This document shows positions 1 to 11,896 of a stretch of 56,108 nucleotides of DNA, piece by piece (positions within the stretch are counted from its first letter, which is position 1; every line of letters begins with the position of its first letter). Both the position numbers and the translations under genes were made by a program. Source of the DNA: CALJIC01 sp039805565 (GTDB lineage Bacteria; Chloroflexota; Chloroflexia; Chloroflexales; Roseiflexaceae); assembly GCA_039805565.1 (NCBI GenBank), contig JBDLTZ010000142.1, forward strand, positions 1 to 56,108, read 5' to 3'. A model generated the notes under the pieces. The model was given only the letters and a program-made list of their open reading frames with translations, was not told where the DNA came from and did not search any database.

Positions 1-2
1 CA

Positions 3-311
3 GGCGTGCTATACTGGAACCACACGGTTTCTCCCTATTGGCTGGACAATCGTAGCGAGGAGCGAGAGCCTCCGCGCTTCAGCGCAGAGCCTTCCATGAT
101 TGTCTACACGACCTCACTCTACCAGGGCATCGGCACCGAGCTCGTGAGCCGCATGCTCGCCCGGCTGCGCCACCTCTCCATGATCGACCTGGTGTGCGAC
201 CCGGACGTCCAGCCCTTCTACGAGCGCCTCGGGATCCGCGCCGTCGTCGGCATGGTGTGGCGCAACCACGACCGGCAAAGCTGCGCGCCGCTCGCTGCGG
301 CGGAAAGCTGA
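3..311 (+). CDS. GNAT acetyltransferase C-terminal fragment (left edge, possibly degenerate)
   Basis: The frame is open to the left edge. The second half looks like the end of a GNAT N-acetyltransferase: a motif-A-like stretch YQGIGTELVSRML is followed by a motif-B-like FYERLGIRAVVGMVW. The usual acetyl-CoA loop is Q/R-x-x-G-x-G/A; here it reads Q-G-I-G, two residues short, and the first 30 residues do not resemble a GNAT core. It may therefore be a decayed copy or the tail of a divergent enzyme. A start at the ATG at 96 would leave only the acceptor half. The stop lies 7 bases before the GTG of the nuclease gene, so the two are probably co-transcribed. Family assignment is moderately sure; function is not. 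Confidence 0.45.
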   Translation, partial: GVLYWNHTVSPYWLDNRSEEREPPRFSAEPSMIVYTTSLYQGIGTELVSRMLARLRHLSMIDLVCDPDVQPFYERLGIRAVVGMVWRNHDRQSCAPLAAAES

Positions 312-318
312 GAATGGC

Positions 319-2031
319 GTGCTGATCCCACTCCCCCTCGACGACGACACGCCCCTCCCGGCGGTCCCTGAGCACCAGCCGGTGGAGCTGATCTGCCCCG
401 CGCCCCCCGACGCACCCCTCGAGCTAGCGGTGGATGGCCGCCCGCTCGATCCGTTCCTCCGCCCCGGCGACCCGGCCTGGCGCTGGCGCTGGAACCCCGG
501 CGCCGCCGTCGGCCTCCACGAGCTCCGCCTGCGGATCGCCGGGCCGCGCCCCTCCGAGCACACCTGGCGCCTCCGCGTCGCCCCCGCCAAGATCGACGAG
601 GAGCGCTACGCCCTGCTGCTCGAGGACATCGAGCACCTCGCGGCCGGGCTCGCCTTCACCCTGGCCGGGGCCGGCACCGAGGGCGCGTCGCCCTCCCCCG
701 CCTCCGAGCGCCGCCCCGGGCCCGCCGAGCAGTACTACGCGCTGTTCGAGGAGCGCCTCGACGCCCTCGAGCGCGCCGCGCAGCGCATCCTCGCACGCCC
801 GCGCGAGCAGCTCCGCCACGATGTAGCCCCCGCGCCCCTCGGCGGACCGGCCGCGCCCGACGGCCCCACGCTCGCATCTCTGCCCCGAGGCGAGCTCCAG
901 CCCGCGCCCCCAGGCCTGGCCGACGAGCTCCAGCGCACCCTGACACCCCAGGGCGGCCTGCTGCCCACAAGCCTCCCCGCTCCGCGGGCCGCCCCCACAA
1001 TCGACACCTACGAGCACCGCCTGCTCAAGCGGCTGCTGGCCCTGCTCGCGGCGCGCGCCCGCCGCATCGAAGCCCTCGCCGCCCGCCTCGCCGCCCGCCT
1101 CGAGCGCGCCGAAGGTCCCGCCTCCGTGCGCCGCCAGCGGGCCAACCAGATCGCCGCGGGCTGTGCCGACGCCGCCCGCCGCCTGCGCGAGCTCCGCGCC
1201 GCCCCGCCCCTCGCCGAGGTCGGCCCGCTGCCCGCATTCCGCGGCCCTACCCCGCTCATCCAGCGCGACCCGGCCTACCGCGAGGTCTACCGCACGTGGC
1301 TCGCCCTCCACCAGCAGCCGCTCGCCACCGTGGACACCCCGCTGCTCGACATCCCGATCGCCGACCTGCCGCACCTCTACGAATCCTGGTGCGCTCTCCA
1401 GGTCGCCCAGGCCCTCGCGTCCCTCGGCGCCGTGCGCGAGCAGCGCCTCGTCGCGGCCTCCTCCTCGCCAGACACCCCCCCCGATGACCTCGAGCACGGC
1501 GTGGCGCTCGTCGAAGGTCAGCCGCTGCTCACGGTCTCCCGCGGCGACCTAACCCTCGCCTTGCGCTACCAGCCGCGCTACCGCCCACAGGGAAATGCAA
1601 GACGCGCAGGGCAAAACGCTCAAGCCTCGCCACAGCTTGACAACGAAGCGAGTGCAGGCATTGCCGGTTCAGCGTTCAGCGTTCAGCGTTCAGCGTTCCT
1701 CGTCTCGCTCGACCGCCACACCCGCGTGCCGGACCTCGCGATCGAGCTGTCACGCCCCGGTGCGCCGCCGCGCGTGCTCGTGCTGGACGCCAAGTACCGC
1801 TTGGACGGCGAGGGGGGTGTGCCGCAGGACGCGCTCGCCGACGCCTACGCCTACCTCGGCGCGATCGGCTCGGCAGGCGAGCGCGCCACGGTCGGCTCGG
1901 TCATCCTCTTCCCCGGCCGCGGCGCGCCCGAGCGCTACTCGAGCGGGGTCAGCGCCCTGCCGCTTCTCCCGGGCGCCGAGCAAGATCTGGCCGCGTTCCT
2001 CGCCGCATGCCTCGGTCTAGATATCGAATGA
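319..2031 (+). CDS. DUF2357/DUF524-like protein with PD-(D/E)XK nuclease fold
   Basis: A 570-residue protein with an N-terminal beta-rich part, a long Ala/Arg-rich helical middle (about residues 200-330) and a C-terminal nuclease-like domain. The C-terminus has the order V-P-D (D472), then a hydrophobic strand ending D490-A-K492 (VLVLDAKYRL), which fits the PD-(D/E)XK catalytic core of the DUF524/DUF2357 group. These proteins are often encoded beside McrB-like AAA+ GTPases in defence loci; no such partner is visible here, and upstream sequence is missing. Residues of about 424-460 form a low-complexity insert encoded by heptamer repeats, between a conserved-looking RYQPRYRPQ segment and the strand FLVSLDRHTRVPDL. 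The start is the GTG at 319; the nearer ATG at 314 stops after three codons. A role in defence is inference. Confidence 0.65.
   Translation: MLIPLPLDDDTPLPAVPEHQPVELICPAPPDAPLELAVDGRPLDPFLRPGDPAWRWRWNPGAAVGLHELRLRIAGPRPSEHTWRLRVAPAKIDEERYALLLEDIEHLAAGLAFTLAGAGTEGASPSPASERRPGPAEQYYALFEERLDALERAAQRILARPREQLRHDVAPAPLGGPAAPDGPTLASLPRGELQPAPPGLADELQRTLTPQGGLLPTSLPAPRAAPTIDTYEHRLLKRLLALLAARARRIEALAARLAARLERAEGPASVRRQRANQIAAGCADAARRLRELRAAPPLAEVGPLPAFRGPTPLIQRDPAYREVYRTWLALHQQPLATVDTPLLDIPIADLPHLYESWCALQVAQALASLGAVREQRLVAASSSPDTPPDDLEHGVALVEGQPLLTVSRGDLTLALRYQPRYRPQGNARRAGQNAQASPQLDNEASAGIAGSAFSVQRSAFLVSLDRHTRVPDLAIELSRPGAPPRVLVLDAKYRLDGEGGVPQDALADAYAYLGAIGSAGERATVGSVILFPGRGAPERYSSGVSALPLLPGAEQDLAAFLAACLGLDIE
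1667..1698. repeat. GTTCAGC heptamer tandem repeat inside a coding region
   Basis: Four perfect copies of the 7-mer gttcagc followed by a partial fifth copy. The repeat is read in frame inside the DUF2357-type nuclease gene and encodes a Ser/Ala/Phe/Val/Gln/Arg stretch. The same unit recurs in intergenic gaps near 8562 and, in reverse, near 55436. Confidence 0.85.
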
Positions 2032-2333
2032 ACCATATTTATTGCATTACTCTAATTTCTTCACTTCACTTAAATAATATATTCACGAACAGCTGCGCTG
2101 ATCACTTCGAACATGAATAGTTCACATGGGCTGCGTTTACCATAGATAGGGACAAATTCCCCCTTGCAATGCGCCATAGCGTATGCTACACTAAATCGAA
2201 GGTTTGGTCTCACGAGGTGCTCCTGCATGGCCTGCCCGCCGCAGCACAGCCAGTCAGCCCATCGTTCCCCCAAACCCTGTTCGGTCTTCCACCAGTCACC
2301 CAGATTCAGGGAATCCAAAGGAGCAGGCGAGCG
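2032..2333. other. AT-rich intergenic region with promoter and leader of the zinc-ribbon gene
   Basis: This 302-base gap holds no convincing gene. The part 2030-2110 is strikingly AT-rich compared with its surroundings, which fits a junction between the accessory block on the left and core genes on the right. From about 2164 it contains a promoter-like element, and about 135 bases of untranslated leader then precede the zinc-ribbon gene. I see no RNA gene in it. Confidence 0.6.
2164..2192 (+). promoter_or_regulatory. Sigma-70-like promoter for the zinc-ribbon gene
   Basis: TTGCAA (2164-2169), a 17-base spacer and TACACT (2187-2192) match the sigma-70 pattern reasonably well. Transcription would begin near 2199, leaving a leader of about 135 bases before the ATG at 2334. 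Confidence 0.5.
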
Positions 2334-2759
2334 ATGAGCTACGCTGACAAGACGTTGACGTGCCGCGACTGCGGCACGGCGTTCGTGTTCACAGCCGGCG
2401 AGCAGGAGTTCTACGCGCAGAAGGGTTTCACGAACGAGCCGACGCGGTGCACCTCGTGCCGCGCTGCGCGCAAGCAGCAGGGCGGTGGCCGCAGCGGCAG
2501 CGGCTACGGCAGCGACCGCGGCTACAGCAGCGGCGGCGGCGGCTACAGCAGCGGCGGTGGCTACAGCAGCGGCGGTGGCGGCTACAGCAGCGGCGGCGGC
2601 GGCTACAGCAGCCGTGCCTCCGGCGACCGCGAGATGCACACCGTCACGTGCGCCAGCTGCGGCAAGGACGCTCAGGTGCCGTTCCTGCCGCGTGGCAGCA
2701 AGCCCGTCTACTGCGATGACTGCTTCCAGAAGCAGCGCCGCTCCTCCTCGCGCTACTAG
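2334..2759 (+). CDS. Dual zinc-ribbon protein with Gly/Ser/Tyr repeat linker
   Basis: A 141-residue protein made of two zinc ribbons joined by a low-complexity linker. The N-terminal ribbon has C-R-D-C and C-T-S-C pairs around a Phe/Tyr-rich core, as in the 'probable zinc-ribbon' family. The C-terminal ribbon has C-A-S-C, exactly 17 residues, then C-D-D-C, matching the CxxC-x17-CxxC family. The linker (about residues 50-95) repeats GYSSGGG units. Such proteins are usually small and abundant, and nucleic-acid binding is often suspected; no function is proven. The ATG at 2334 is chosen because AAAGGAG lies 11 bases upstream; the frame is open further left but without a comparable ribosome site. 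It converges on hppA across a hairpin terminator. Confidence 0.85.
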   Translation: MSYADKTLTCRDCGTAFVFTAGEQEFYAQKGFTNEPTRCTSCRAARKQQGGGRSGSGYGSDRGYSSGGGGYSSGGGYSSGGGGYSSGGGGYSSRASGDREMHTVTCASCGKDAQVPFLPRGSKPVYCDDCFQKQRRSSSRY

Positions 2760-2787
2760 AGCGCCGAACGCAGCGAGCAAAAACACC

Positions 2788-2822
2788 GGGGCCGGCCGAA
2801 GCTACTTGCTTCAGCCGGCCCC
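2788..2822. terminator. Bidirectional hairpin between zinc-ribbon gene and hppA
   Basis: Arms ggggccggc (2788-2796) and gccggcccc (2814-2822) pair perfectly, and the stem extends through cgaagc/gcttca around a short loop. An A-run lies on the left and a short pyrimidine stretch (gtcctt) on the right, so it could serve the two convergent genes. Confidence 0.75.
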
Positions 2823-2847
2823 GTCCTTATCGTGCGCGTTGCGCTCC

Positions 2848-5181
<2,334 letters not shown>

Positions 5182-5235
5182 TGACGTCCTCCTCCTGTGA
5201 TCGCCATTGATCATCAGATGTTCAGGCTGTTCAAC

Positions 5236-5250
5236 CTCACTGGAACAGCC

Positions 5251-5263
<13 letters not shown>
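5236..5263. repeat. 14-bp tandem duplication at the 3' end of the second pyrophosphatase gene
   Basis: The unit ctcactggaacagc occurs twice in direct tandem. On the minus strand the duplicated block includes the last codons (Phe-Gln) and the stop of the second pyrophosphatase gene. Part of it also forms an inverted repeat with aggctgttc at 5223-5231, which could act as a weak transcription stop. Confidence 0.75.
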
Positions 5264-7269
<2,006 letters not shown>

Positions 7270-7347
7270 TGCCTACCCCTCAACTCAGCGTGAACGCGGC
7301 AACGATCTATTGTGAACGCACGTGGCGTGCTTAGGAAGCGGCGCGTC

Positions 7348-7376
7348 ATTCTAGCATAGCCCTCGTTGGGGGGCAA
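7348..7376 (-). promoter_or_regulatory. Promoter of the pyrophosphatase pair
   Basis: On the minus strand: TTGCCC (7371-7376), a 17-base spacer and TAGAAT (7348-7353). This would start a transcript near 7341, about 70 bases before the ATG at 7269. No other minus-strand gene lies between. Confidence 0.6.
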
Positions 7377-7425
7377 CTTTTCACCTGTGTGGGGCATCGC
7401 AAAACAGCACAGGCTGGCAACACGC

Positions 7426-7431
7426 TATAAT
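7426..7431 (+). promoter_or_regulatory. -10 element upstream of the His-rich membrane protein
   Basis: A perfect TATAAT stands 48 bases before the ATG at 7479. No good -35 hexamer is found at 16-18 bases upstream, so this is only half a promoter by sequence. Confidence 0.35.
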
Positions 7432-7478
7432 AGTGGCTCACCGCACGCACTGGAACGAACGGGCACGGAGGTCGCACG

Positions 7479-8501
7479 ATGATCGAGCAGACACTAGGTG
7501 GCCAGCAGTCGCATCACCAGGCACACACTGTAGCGCACGCCTCAGGCTCTCTGCGCTTTGACTGGGCCATGACCGCACTAGGCGCGTGGTTCCTCGGCGG
7601 GCTCTACCTGGACGGCTGGGCGCACAACCACGGGCGCGTGGACGACTCGTTCTTCACGCCCTGGCACGCGGTGTTCTACGCCGGATTCGGCGCTGTAGCG
7701 CTCGTGGCGCTCACCTCCCTTGCCCACGGACTCCTGCGTGGGCGCACATGGCACCTCGCGCTCCCCGCCGGCTACGAGCCCCTGCTCGTCGGCGTGCCGC
7801 TCTTCGCGCTCGGCGGGGTCGGGGACATGGTCTGGCACACGCTGTTCGGGATCGAGGAGGATGTCGAGGCGCTCATCAGCCCCACACACCTCACGCTCGC
7901 CGTGGCGATGGCGCTGATCCTCTCGGGGCCGCTCCGCGCCGCCTGGCGCAGACCTCCAGCCCGGGGATGGATCCACCTCGGCCCCGCGGTGCTCTCGCTC
8001 GCGTTCCTCGTGGCGCTCATGGGGTTCATGACGCAGTTCGCGCACCCGTTCGTGCACGTCATGGCGCGCTCCAGCCGCTACAGCGACGCGGGTGATGCGC
8101 TCGGAGTGACGGCGGTGCTGCTCCAGACTGCCCTGCTCATGGGACCGCTGCTCCTGGCGCTCCGCCGCGGCACCCTCCCCGTAGGCTCACTGACGCTCAC
8201 CCTCACCCTTACAACTGCCCTCATCGCGCTGATGGAGGACCGCTACCTGCTCATCCCGGCCGCGTTCGCCGCGGGCCTCGCCGGTGATCTGCTCCTGGCT
8301 GTGCTGCGCCCGTCGCCCGCGCGCCCGCTCGCGCTGCGCGTCTTCGCCACCACGGTGCCCGCGCTGCTCTACCTGCTCTACTTCCTCACAGTGCACCTGA
8401 CGGGGGGGATGCTCTGGTCGATCCACTTGTGGCTGGGGGCCACCTTCCTCGCGGGGGTCTCGGGGCTGCTGCTCAGCCTTCTGGTGGAGCCGAGCTCGTA
8501 G
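7479..8501 (+). CDS. Multi-pass membrane protein with conserved-looking His/Trp motifs, function unknown
   Basis: A 340-residue protein with about eight or nine hydrophobic segments and a His-rich N-terminus (HHQAH). His residues cluster near membrane boundaries: DGWAHNH after the first segment, TPWHAVFYAG in the second, GDMVWHTLFGIEED in the third and SPTHL in the fourth. Such placement would suit metal or haem contacts within the membrane, but I do not recognise the family. GGAGGTCGCACG precedes the ATG, supporting the start. It is divergent from the pyrophosphatases and appears monocistronic, followed by repeat-like sequence. It is well supported as a gene; the function is open. Confidence 0.75.
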   Translation: MIEQTLGGQQSHHQAHTVAHASGSLRFDWAMTALGAWFLGGLYLDGWAHNHGRVDDSFFTPWHAVFYAGFGAVALVALTSLAHGLLRGRTWHLALPAGYEPLLVGVPLFALGGVGDMVWHTLFGIEEDVEALISPTHLTLAVAMALILSGPLRAAWRRPPARGWIHLGPAVLSLAFLVALMGFMTQFAHPFVHVMARSSRYSDAGDALGVTAVLLQTALLMGPLLLALRRGTLPVGSLTLTLTLTTALIALMEDRYLLIPAAFAAGLAGDLLLAVLRPSPARPLALRVFATTVPALLYLLYFLTVHLTGGMLWSIHLWLGATFLAGVSGLLLSLLVEPSS

Positions 8502-8582
8502 CCACAGAGGGCGGAGAGCCTGAACCAAACTTAGAAGGCCCGCCAGACATACAGCTCGGCTGTTCAGCGTTTCGCGTTCAGC
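8500..8582. repeat. Intergenic repeat tract (CACAGAGGGCGGAGAG unit plus GTTCAGC heptamers)
   Basis: Between the membrane protein and the LLM gene lie a half-copy of the CCACAGAGGGC family (from 8503) and a degenerate heptamer run, gttcagc-gtttcgc-gttcagc (from 8561). The tract reaches the stop of the LLM oxidoreductase gene. Confidence 0.6.
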
Positions 8583-9605
8583 TCAGGCGCGCAGCTCCCG
8601 CGCCACCTCGCGCCACACCTCGTCCAGTGGGCCCGGGCTGTAGGGCATGTACGGGGTCACGCGGTCCAGCACCCCGTCGTAGCGCTCGCGTAGCGCCCGC
8701 CCCAGCCGGTGGAAGGGTGCCTGCACCGTGAAGACCGCCAGCATTTCGTCGCTGATCAGCCGGCCCATCTCGCCCCAGCGCCGCGTCGCCGCCAGCCGCG
8801 ACAGCTCCTCGCCCACATCCTCCCAGCCGTGGCAGGCCAGCACCACGCGGTAGGTCGGCGTCGAGGCGTAGAAGGCGATCTGCTCGCGCGCGAACTGGCG
8901 CATGCCCTCCATCGCCGCCTCGTCCGGCCCAGTCACCACGAAGATGCTGCTCGCCAGGGTCACGTCGGCGATCGTTCGCCCGGCCTTCGCTGCCCCGGCT
9001 GCGATCTGCGGCCGCACCACCTGCTCCAGGTAGGCGACGCTGTGGAACGGGTGGACGTGGAACCCCTCGCAGGTCTCGCCGGCCAACCGCGCCAGCCCCT
9101 CGTTCACACCGGCGATGTAGATCGGAATACGCGGCTCAGCGATCGGCCCGGGGTTGAAGAACGGGATCATCAGGGTGTGGTTGTAGAACTGCCCGCGGTA
9201 GTCCAGCTTCGCGCCGCTCTGCCAGCTCTCCCAGATCGCCCGCAGCGCGCCGATGTAGTCGCGCAGCTTGGCCACCGGCGGATCCCACGCCATGCCGAAG
9301 CGCCGCTCGATATGGGCCTTGACCTGCGTGCCCAGCCCCAGAATGAACCGCCCGCCGGAGAAGGCCTGCATGTCCCACGCGGCCTGCGCCGTGACCATCG
9401 GGCTGCGCGCGAAGGCGATCGCCACCGCGGTGCCAAGCTCGATCTCGGCGGTGTGGTCGGCGGCGATCAGCAGGGGGAAGAAGGGGTTGTGCTTGGTCTC
9501 CGTCGTCCAGAGGCCGGCGAAGCCTACAGCCTCCGCAGCCCGCGCGATCGCGCTGGCCTCGTTCAGCCGGCCCGCCTCCACCGCCAGCGCCACATCGAGC
9601 CGCAT
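8583..9605 (-). CDS. LLM-class F420-dependent oxidoreductase (TIGR03617-like)
   Basis: A 340-residue luciferase-like TIM-barrel flavin/F420 enzyme, close in form to the MSMEG_2256 family of probable F420-dependent oxidoreductases. Visible features are the N-terminal strand RLDVALAVEAG, FAGLWTTETKHNPF, the helix cap GGRFILGLGTQVKAHIERRF, and IPIYIAGVNEGLARLAGE. The substrate is unknown. A strong TAGGAGG sits just upstream of the ATG at 9605, which fixes the start. It is followed by repeat sequence, and an inverted repeat separates it from hisB, so it is likely transcribed alone or as a distal gene after hisB. Confidence 0.85.
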   Translation of the reverse strand: MRLDVALAVEAGRLNEASAIARAAEAVGFAGLWTTETKHNPFFPLLIAADHTAEIELGTAVAIAFARSPMVTAQAAWDMQAFSGGRFILGLGTQVKAHIERRFGMAWDPPVAKLRDYIGALRAIWESWQSGAKLDYRGQFYNHTLMIPFFNPGPIAEPRIPIYIAGVNEGLARLAGETCEGFHVHPFHSVAYLEQVVRPQIAAGAAKAGRTIADVTLASSIFVVTGPDEAAMEGMRQFAREQIAFYASTPTYRVVLACHGWEDVGEELSRLAATRRWGEMGRLISDEMLAVFTVQAPFHRLGRALRERYDGVLDRVTPYMPYSPGPLDEVWREVARELRA

Positions 9606-9634
9606 GCGTGACCTCCTACTCTTGCCACAGATGA

Positions 9635-9688
9635 CAGAGGGCGCAGAGGGGAGCAGCTCAACCGCTCCGTGGCCTCTGGCGCCCTCTG
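9635..9688. repeat. CAGAGGGCGC-type inverted repeat
   Basis: Arms cagagggcgcagagg (9635-9649) and cctctggcgccctctg (9673-9688) pair with one bulged base. It lies between hisB and the LLM gene on the minus strand and could stop or protect transcripts. It belongs to a dispersed family also seen near 15912, 26062 and 46881. Confidence 0.75.
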
Positions 9689-9699
9689 TGACAGAGGCC

Positions 9700-10293
9700 C
9701 TACAGGGTTCCCTTGGTGCTCGGCACAGCCCCGCCCAGCCGCTCGTCCACGCGCGTGGCCGCGTCCAGGGCCCGCCCGAGCGCCTTGAACAGCGCCTCGA
9801 TCTTGTGGTGGTCGTTCGCGCCGTACAGCACGCGAGCGTGCAGGTTCAGCCGGCCGTGGAAGGCGATGCTCTCCAGCATGTGCCCGATCAAGTCTGTGCC
9901 GAGCTGACCCACGCGCGGCGTCACGAATGCGGCGTCAAACACACAGTACGGCCGGCCGCCCAAGTCCACCGCCACCAGCCCGAGCGCCTCGTCCATCGGC
10001 ACGTAGCTGTGCGCGGTCCGCACGATGCCGCGCCGCTCGCCCAGCGCCTGGTTGAGCGCCTGCCCCAGGCAGATGCAGACATCTTCAGCCGTGTGGTGCT
10101 CGTCCACGTGCAGATCGCCTACCGCCCGCACGGTTATGTCGAACAGCCCGTGCTTCGCGAACAGCGTCAGCATATGGTCCAGGAAGCCTACTCCAGTCTC
10201 GACATCGGCGGCGCCACTGCCATCGATCGTAAAGCTGAGTGTAACGTCGGTCTCACCGGTCTTCCGGGTGATGGATGCAGTACGTGGTGTCAT
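9700..10293 (-). CDS. hisB: Imidazoleglycerol-phosphate dehydratase
   Basis: A 197-residue monofunctional HisB that dehydrates imidazole-glycerol phosphate to imidazole-acetol phosphate in histidine synthesis. Both metal-binding His-rich motifs are present: VGFLDHML and DLHVDEHHTAED in the first half, and GANDHHKIEALFKALGRAL in the second. The length fits stand-alone bacterial HisB enzymes. No other his gene is in the window. No clear ribosome site precedes the ATG at 10293, so translation may be leaderless or weak. Confidence 0.95.
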   Translation of the reverse strand: MTPRTASITRKTGETDVTLSFTIDGSGAADVETGVGFLDHMLTLFAKHGLFDITVRAVGDLHVDEHHTAEDVCICLGQALNQALGERRGIVRTAHSYVPMDEALGLVAVDLGGRPYCVFDAAFVTPRVGQLGTDLIGHMLESIAFHGRLNLHARVLYGANDHHKIEALFKALGRALDAATRVDERLGGAVPSTKGTL

Positions 10294-10385
10294 AGCAATC
10301 GTACAATGATGCGTGCAGGTTCAAAGTGCAGACTGTGTCACGGTTATGAATGAAATGTGCAACCGGCAAGCGGTGGCGCCATGCG

Positions 10386-11750
10386 CTACTTCGGCCCCGC
10401 CCCCAGTAACCGGAGCGCCTCCAGCAGCTGCGGGTCGTCCTCCTCACTGTAGCGCGTCCAGTCGGCGTCCACCACCGAGTCCGGCGTCACACCGTCCCCC
10501 TCAAGGTTCGTGCCGTCCTGGAGCCGAAAGCTCTCCTGCGCCAGCCAGAGCCGCGAGCCGTCGCGCAGCGTGTGGGCATAGATCGTCTCGGTGTTTCCTG
10601 CTGAGGGAGTGCCCACCACCCGTGCGTCGGCCTCGCGCTGCAGCACGGCCGCCAGCACCTCGGCGTACGAGGCCGTCTCGCCGTCCACCAGCACCACCAC
10701 CGGCATGCGCCGCAGGTCCGGCCCGGCGGGCGGCTCCACCACCAGCGGCCGCACATAGCTTCGCCCGAAGAACACTCCCACCTGGCCCCGCACGAAGTGG
10801 CTCAGCACCTCGTTCAGCACCTCGCCCCAGCCGCCGCGGTTCGAGCGCACATCAAGGATCACGCCGCGCAGCGGCCCCGCTGCCACCAAATCAGTCAGCG
10901 CGCCGCTCACCTGCTCACCCATGTCGTTGGCCCAGAAGGTTGGGATACTGACGTAGCCCACGTCGCCGGGGAAGCGCCGGTAGTACGGCAGGATGTGCGT
11001 CCGCACCTCCTGGCGCACCACCACCACGTCGCGCAGCTTGTCGCCGGGCCGCACCACCGAGAGCCGCACCGAGGTGCCAGCCTCGCCCTGCAGGTCGCTC
11101 AGGCCGGGAGCGTATGGCTTCCCATCCACCGCCACGATCCGGTCGCGTGGGCGCAGGCCGGCCCGCGCCGCCGGGCTCTCGGGGAACACCAGCTGCACGA
11201 ACGCCCCGTCCTGCTTGGGCTGCACCACCACGCCGATCCCGACGCGCGTCTCCCGCCCGCTGGTGGAGACGTCCTCGGCCTGCGCCGCGGCGGGTGGCAC
11301 GAAGCGCGAGTGGTTGTCGTCGAGCTGCGCTACGAGCTCCACCATCGTGCCATAGAACTCCTCGCGGGTCTGCGGCTCCTCGATGCGCTCGGCGTACACC
11401 GTGCGGATGCCCTCCCAGTCCACGCCGCGGAAGTCGGCGTAGAGATATTCGTCCTGCACGGTCTGCCACACCTCGTCGAAGATCAGGCGCCGCTCCTCAA
11501 GCGGCAGCTCGTCAGGCGTCGCGGTAAGAGCAGGCGCCGTCCAGGCAGGCTCCGCAGTCGGGTCGCTCGTAGGCGACACGGTGGGTTCGGCGGGCGCCGA
11601 CGAGGGGGGTGGCGGGCTGGGGTTAGCCGGCGCCAGAGCTACTGCCGCAGCGGTGGGTGGTACGGTGGCTGCTGGTGTGGCGCGCGCTGAGCCACAGGCC
11701 GCCAACACCGAGAGGACGAGCAGCATCGTGCTCGTGCGGTAGATCGTCAC
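10386..11750 (-). CDS. S41-family peptidase lipoprotein with PDZ domain
   Basis: A 454-residue secreted protease starting at the GTG at 11750, chosen because it gives a proper lipoprotein signal (MLLVLSVLAAC, Cys19). A Pro/Thr/Ala-rich spacer (about 20-85) is followed by a helical S41 N-domain (DEVWQTVQDEYLYADFRGVD), a PDZ domain (GVVVQPKQDGAFVQLVFPES to IVAVDGKPY) and the tail-specific-protease core. The nucleophile lies in GETASYAEVLA. The Lys of CtpA-type enzymes, usually in a TFGKG motif, is missing; here the stretch reads VVGTPSAGNTETIY, as in tricorn-like S41 relatives. Substrates are unknown. The longer upstream reading would spoil the signal peptide. Confidence 0.88.
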   Translation of the reverse strand: MTIYRTSTMLLVLSVLAACGSARATPAATVPPTAAAVALAPANPSPPPPSSAPAEPTVSPTSDPTAEPAWTAPALTATPDELPLEERRLIFDEVWQTVQDEYLYADFRGVDWEGIRTVYAERIEEPQTREEFYGTMVELVAQLDDNHSRFVPPAAAQAEDVSTSGRETRVGIGVVVQPKQDGAFVQLVFPESPAARAGLRPRDRIVAVDGKPYAPGLSDLQGEAGTSVRLSVVRPGDKLRDVVVVRQEVRTHILPYYRRFPGDVGYVSIPTFWANDMGEQVSGALTDLVAAGPLRGVILDVRSNRGGWGEVLNEVLSHFVRGQVGVFFGRSYVRPLVVEPPAGPDLRRMPVVVLVDGETASYAEVLAAVLQREADARVVGTPSAGNTETIYAHTLRDGSRLWLAQESFRLQDGTNLEGDGVTPDSVVDADWTRYSEEDDPQLLEALRLLGAGPK

Positions 11751-11896
11751 GCTATGCCATTCGCTGGACAATCGGAGCCCCGTCAACGTGTACGCGGCAG
11801 ACCCCTGCGTCTGCCTGCACGATCTCAGTGGCACGCGGCGGGGTCACACAGGGGTAACCCCATTCTACCAGGAGCAGGGACAGGCCGTGGCGTGAG

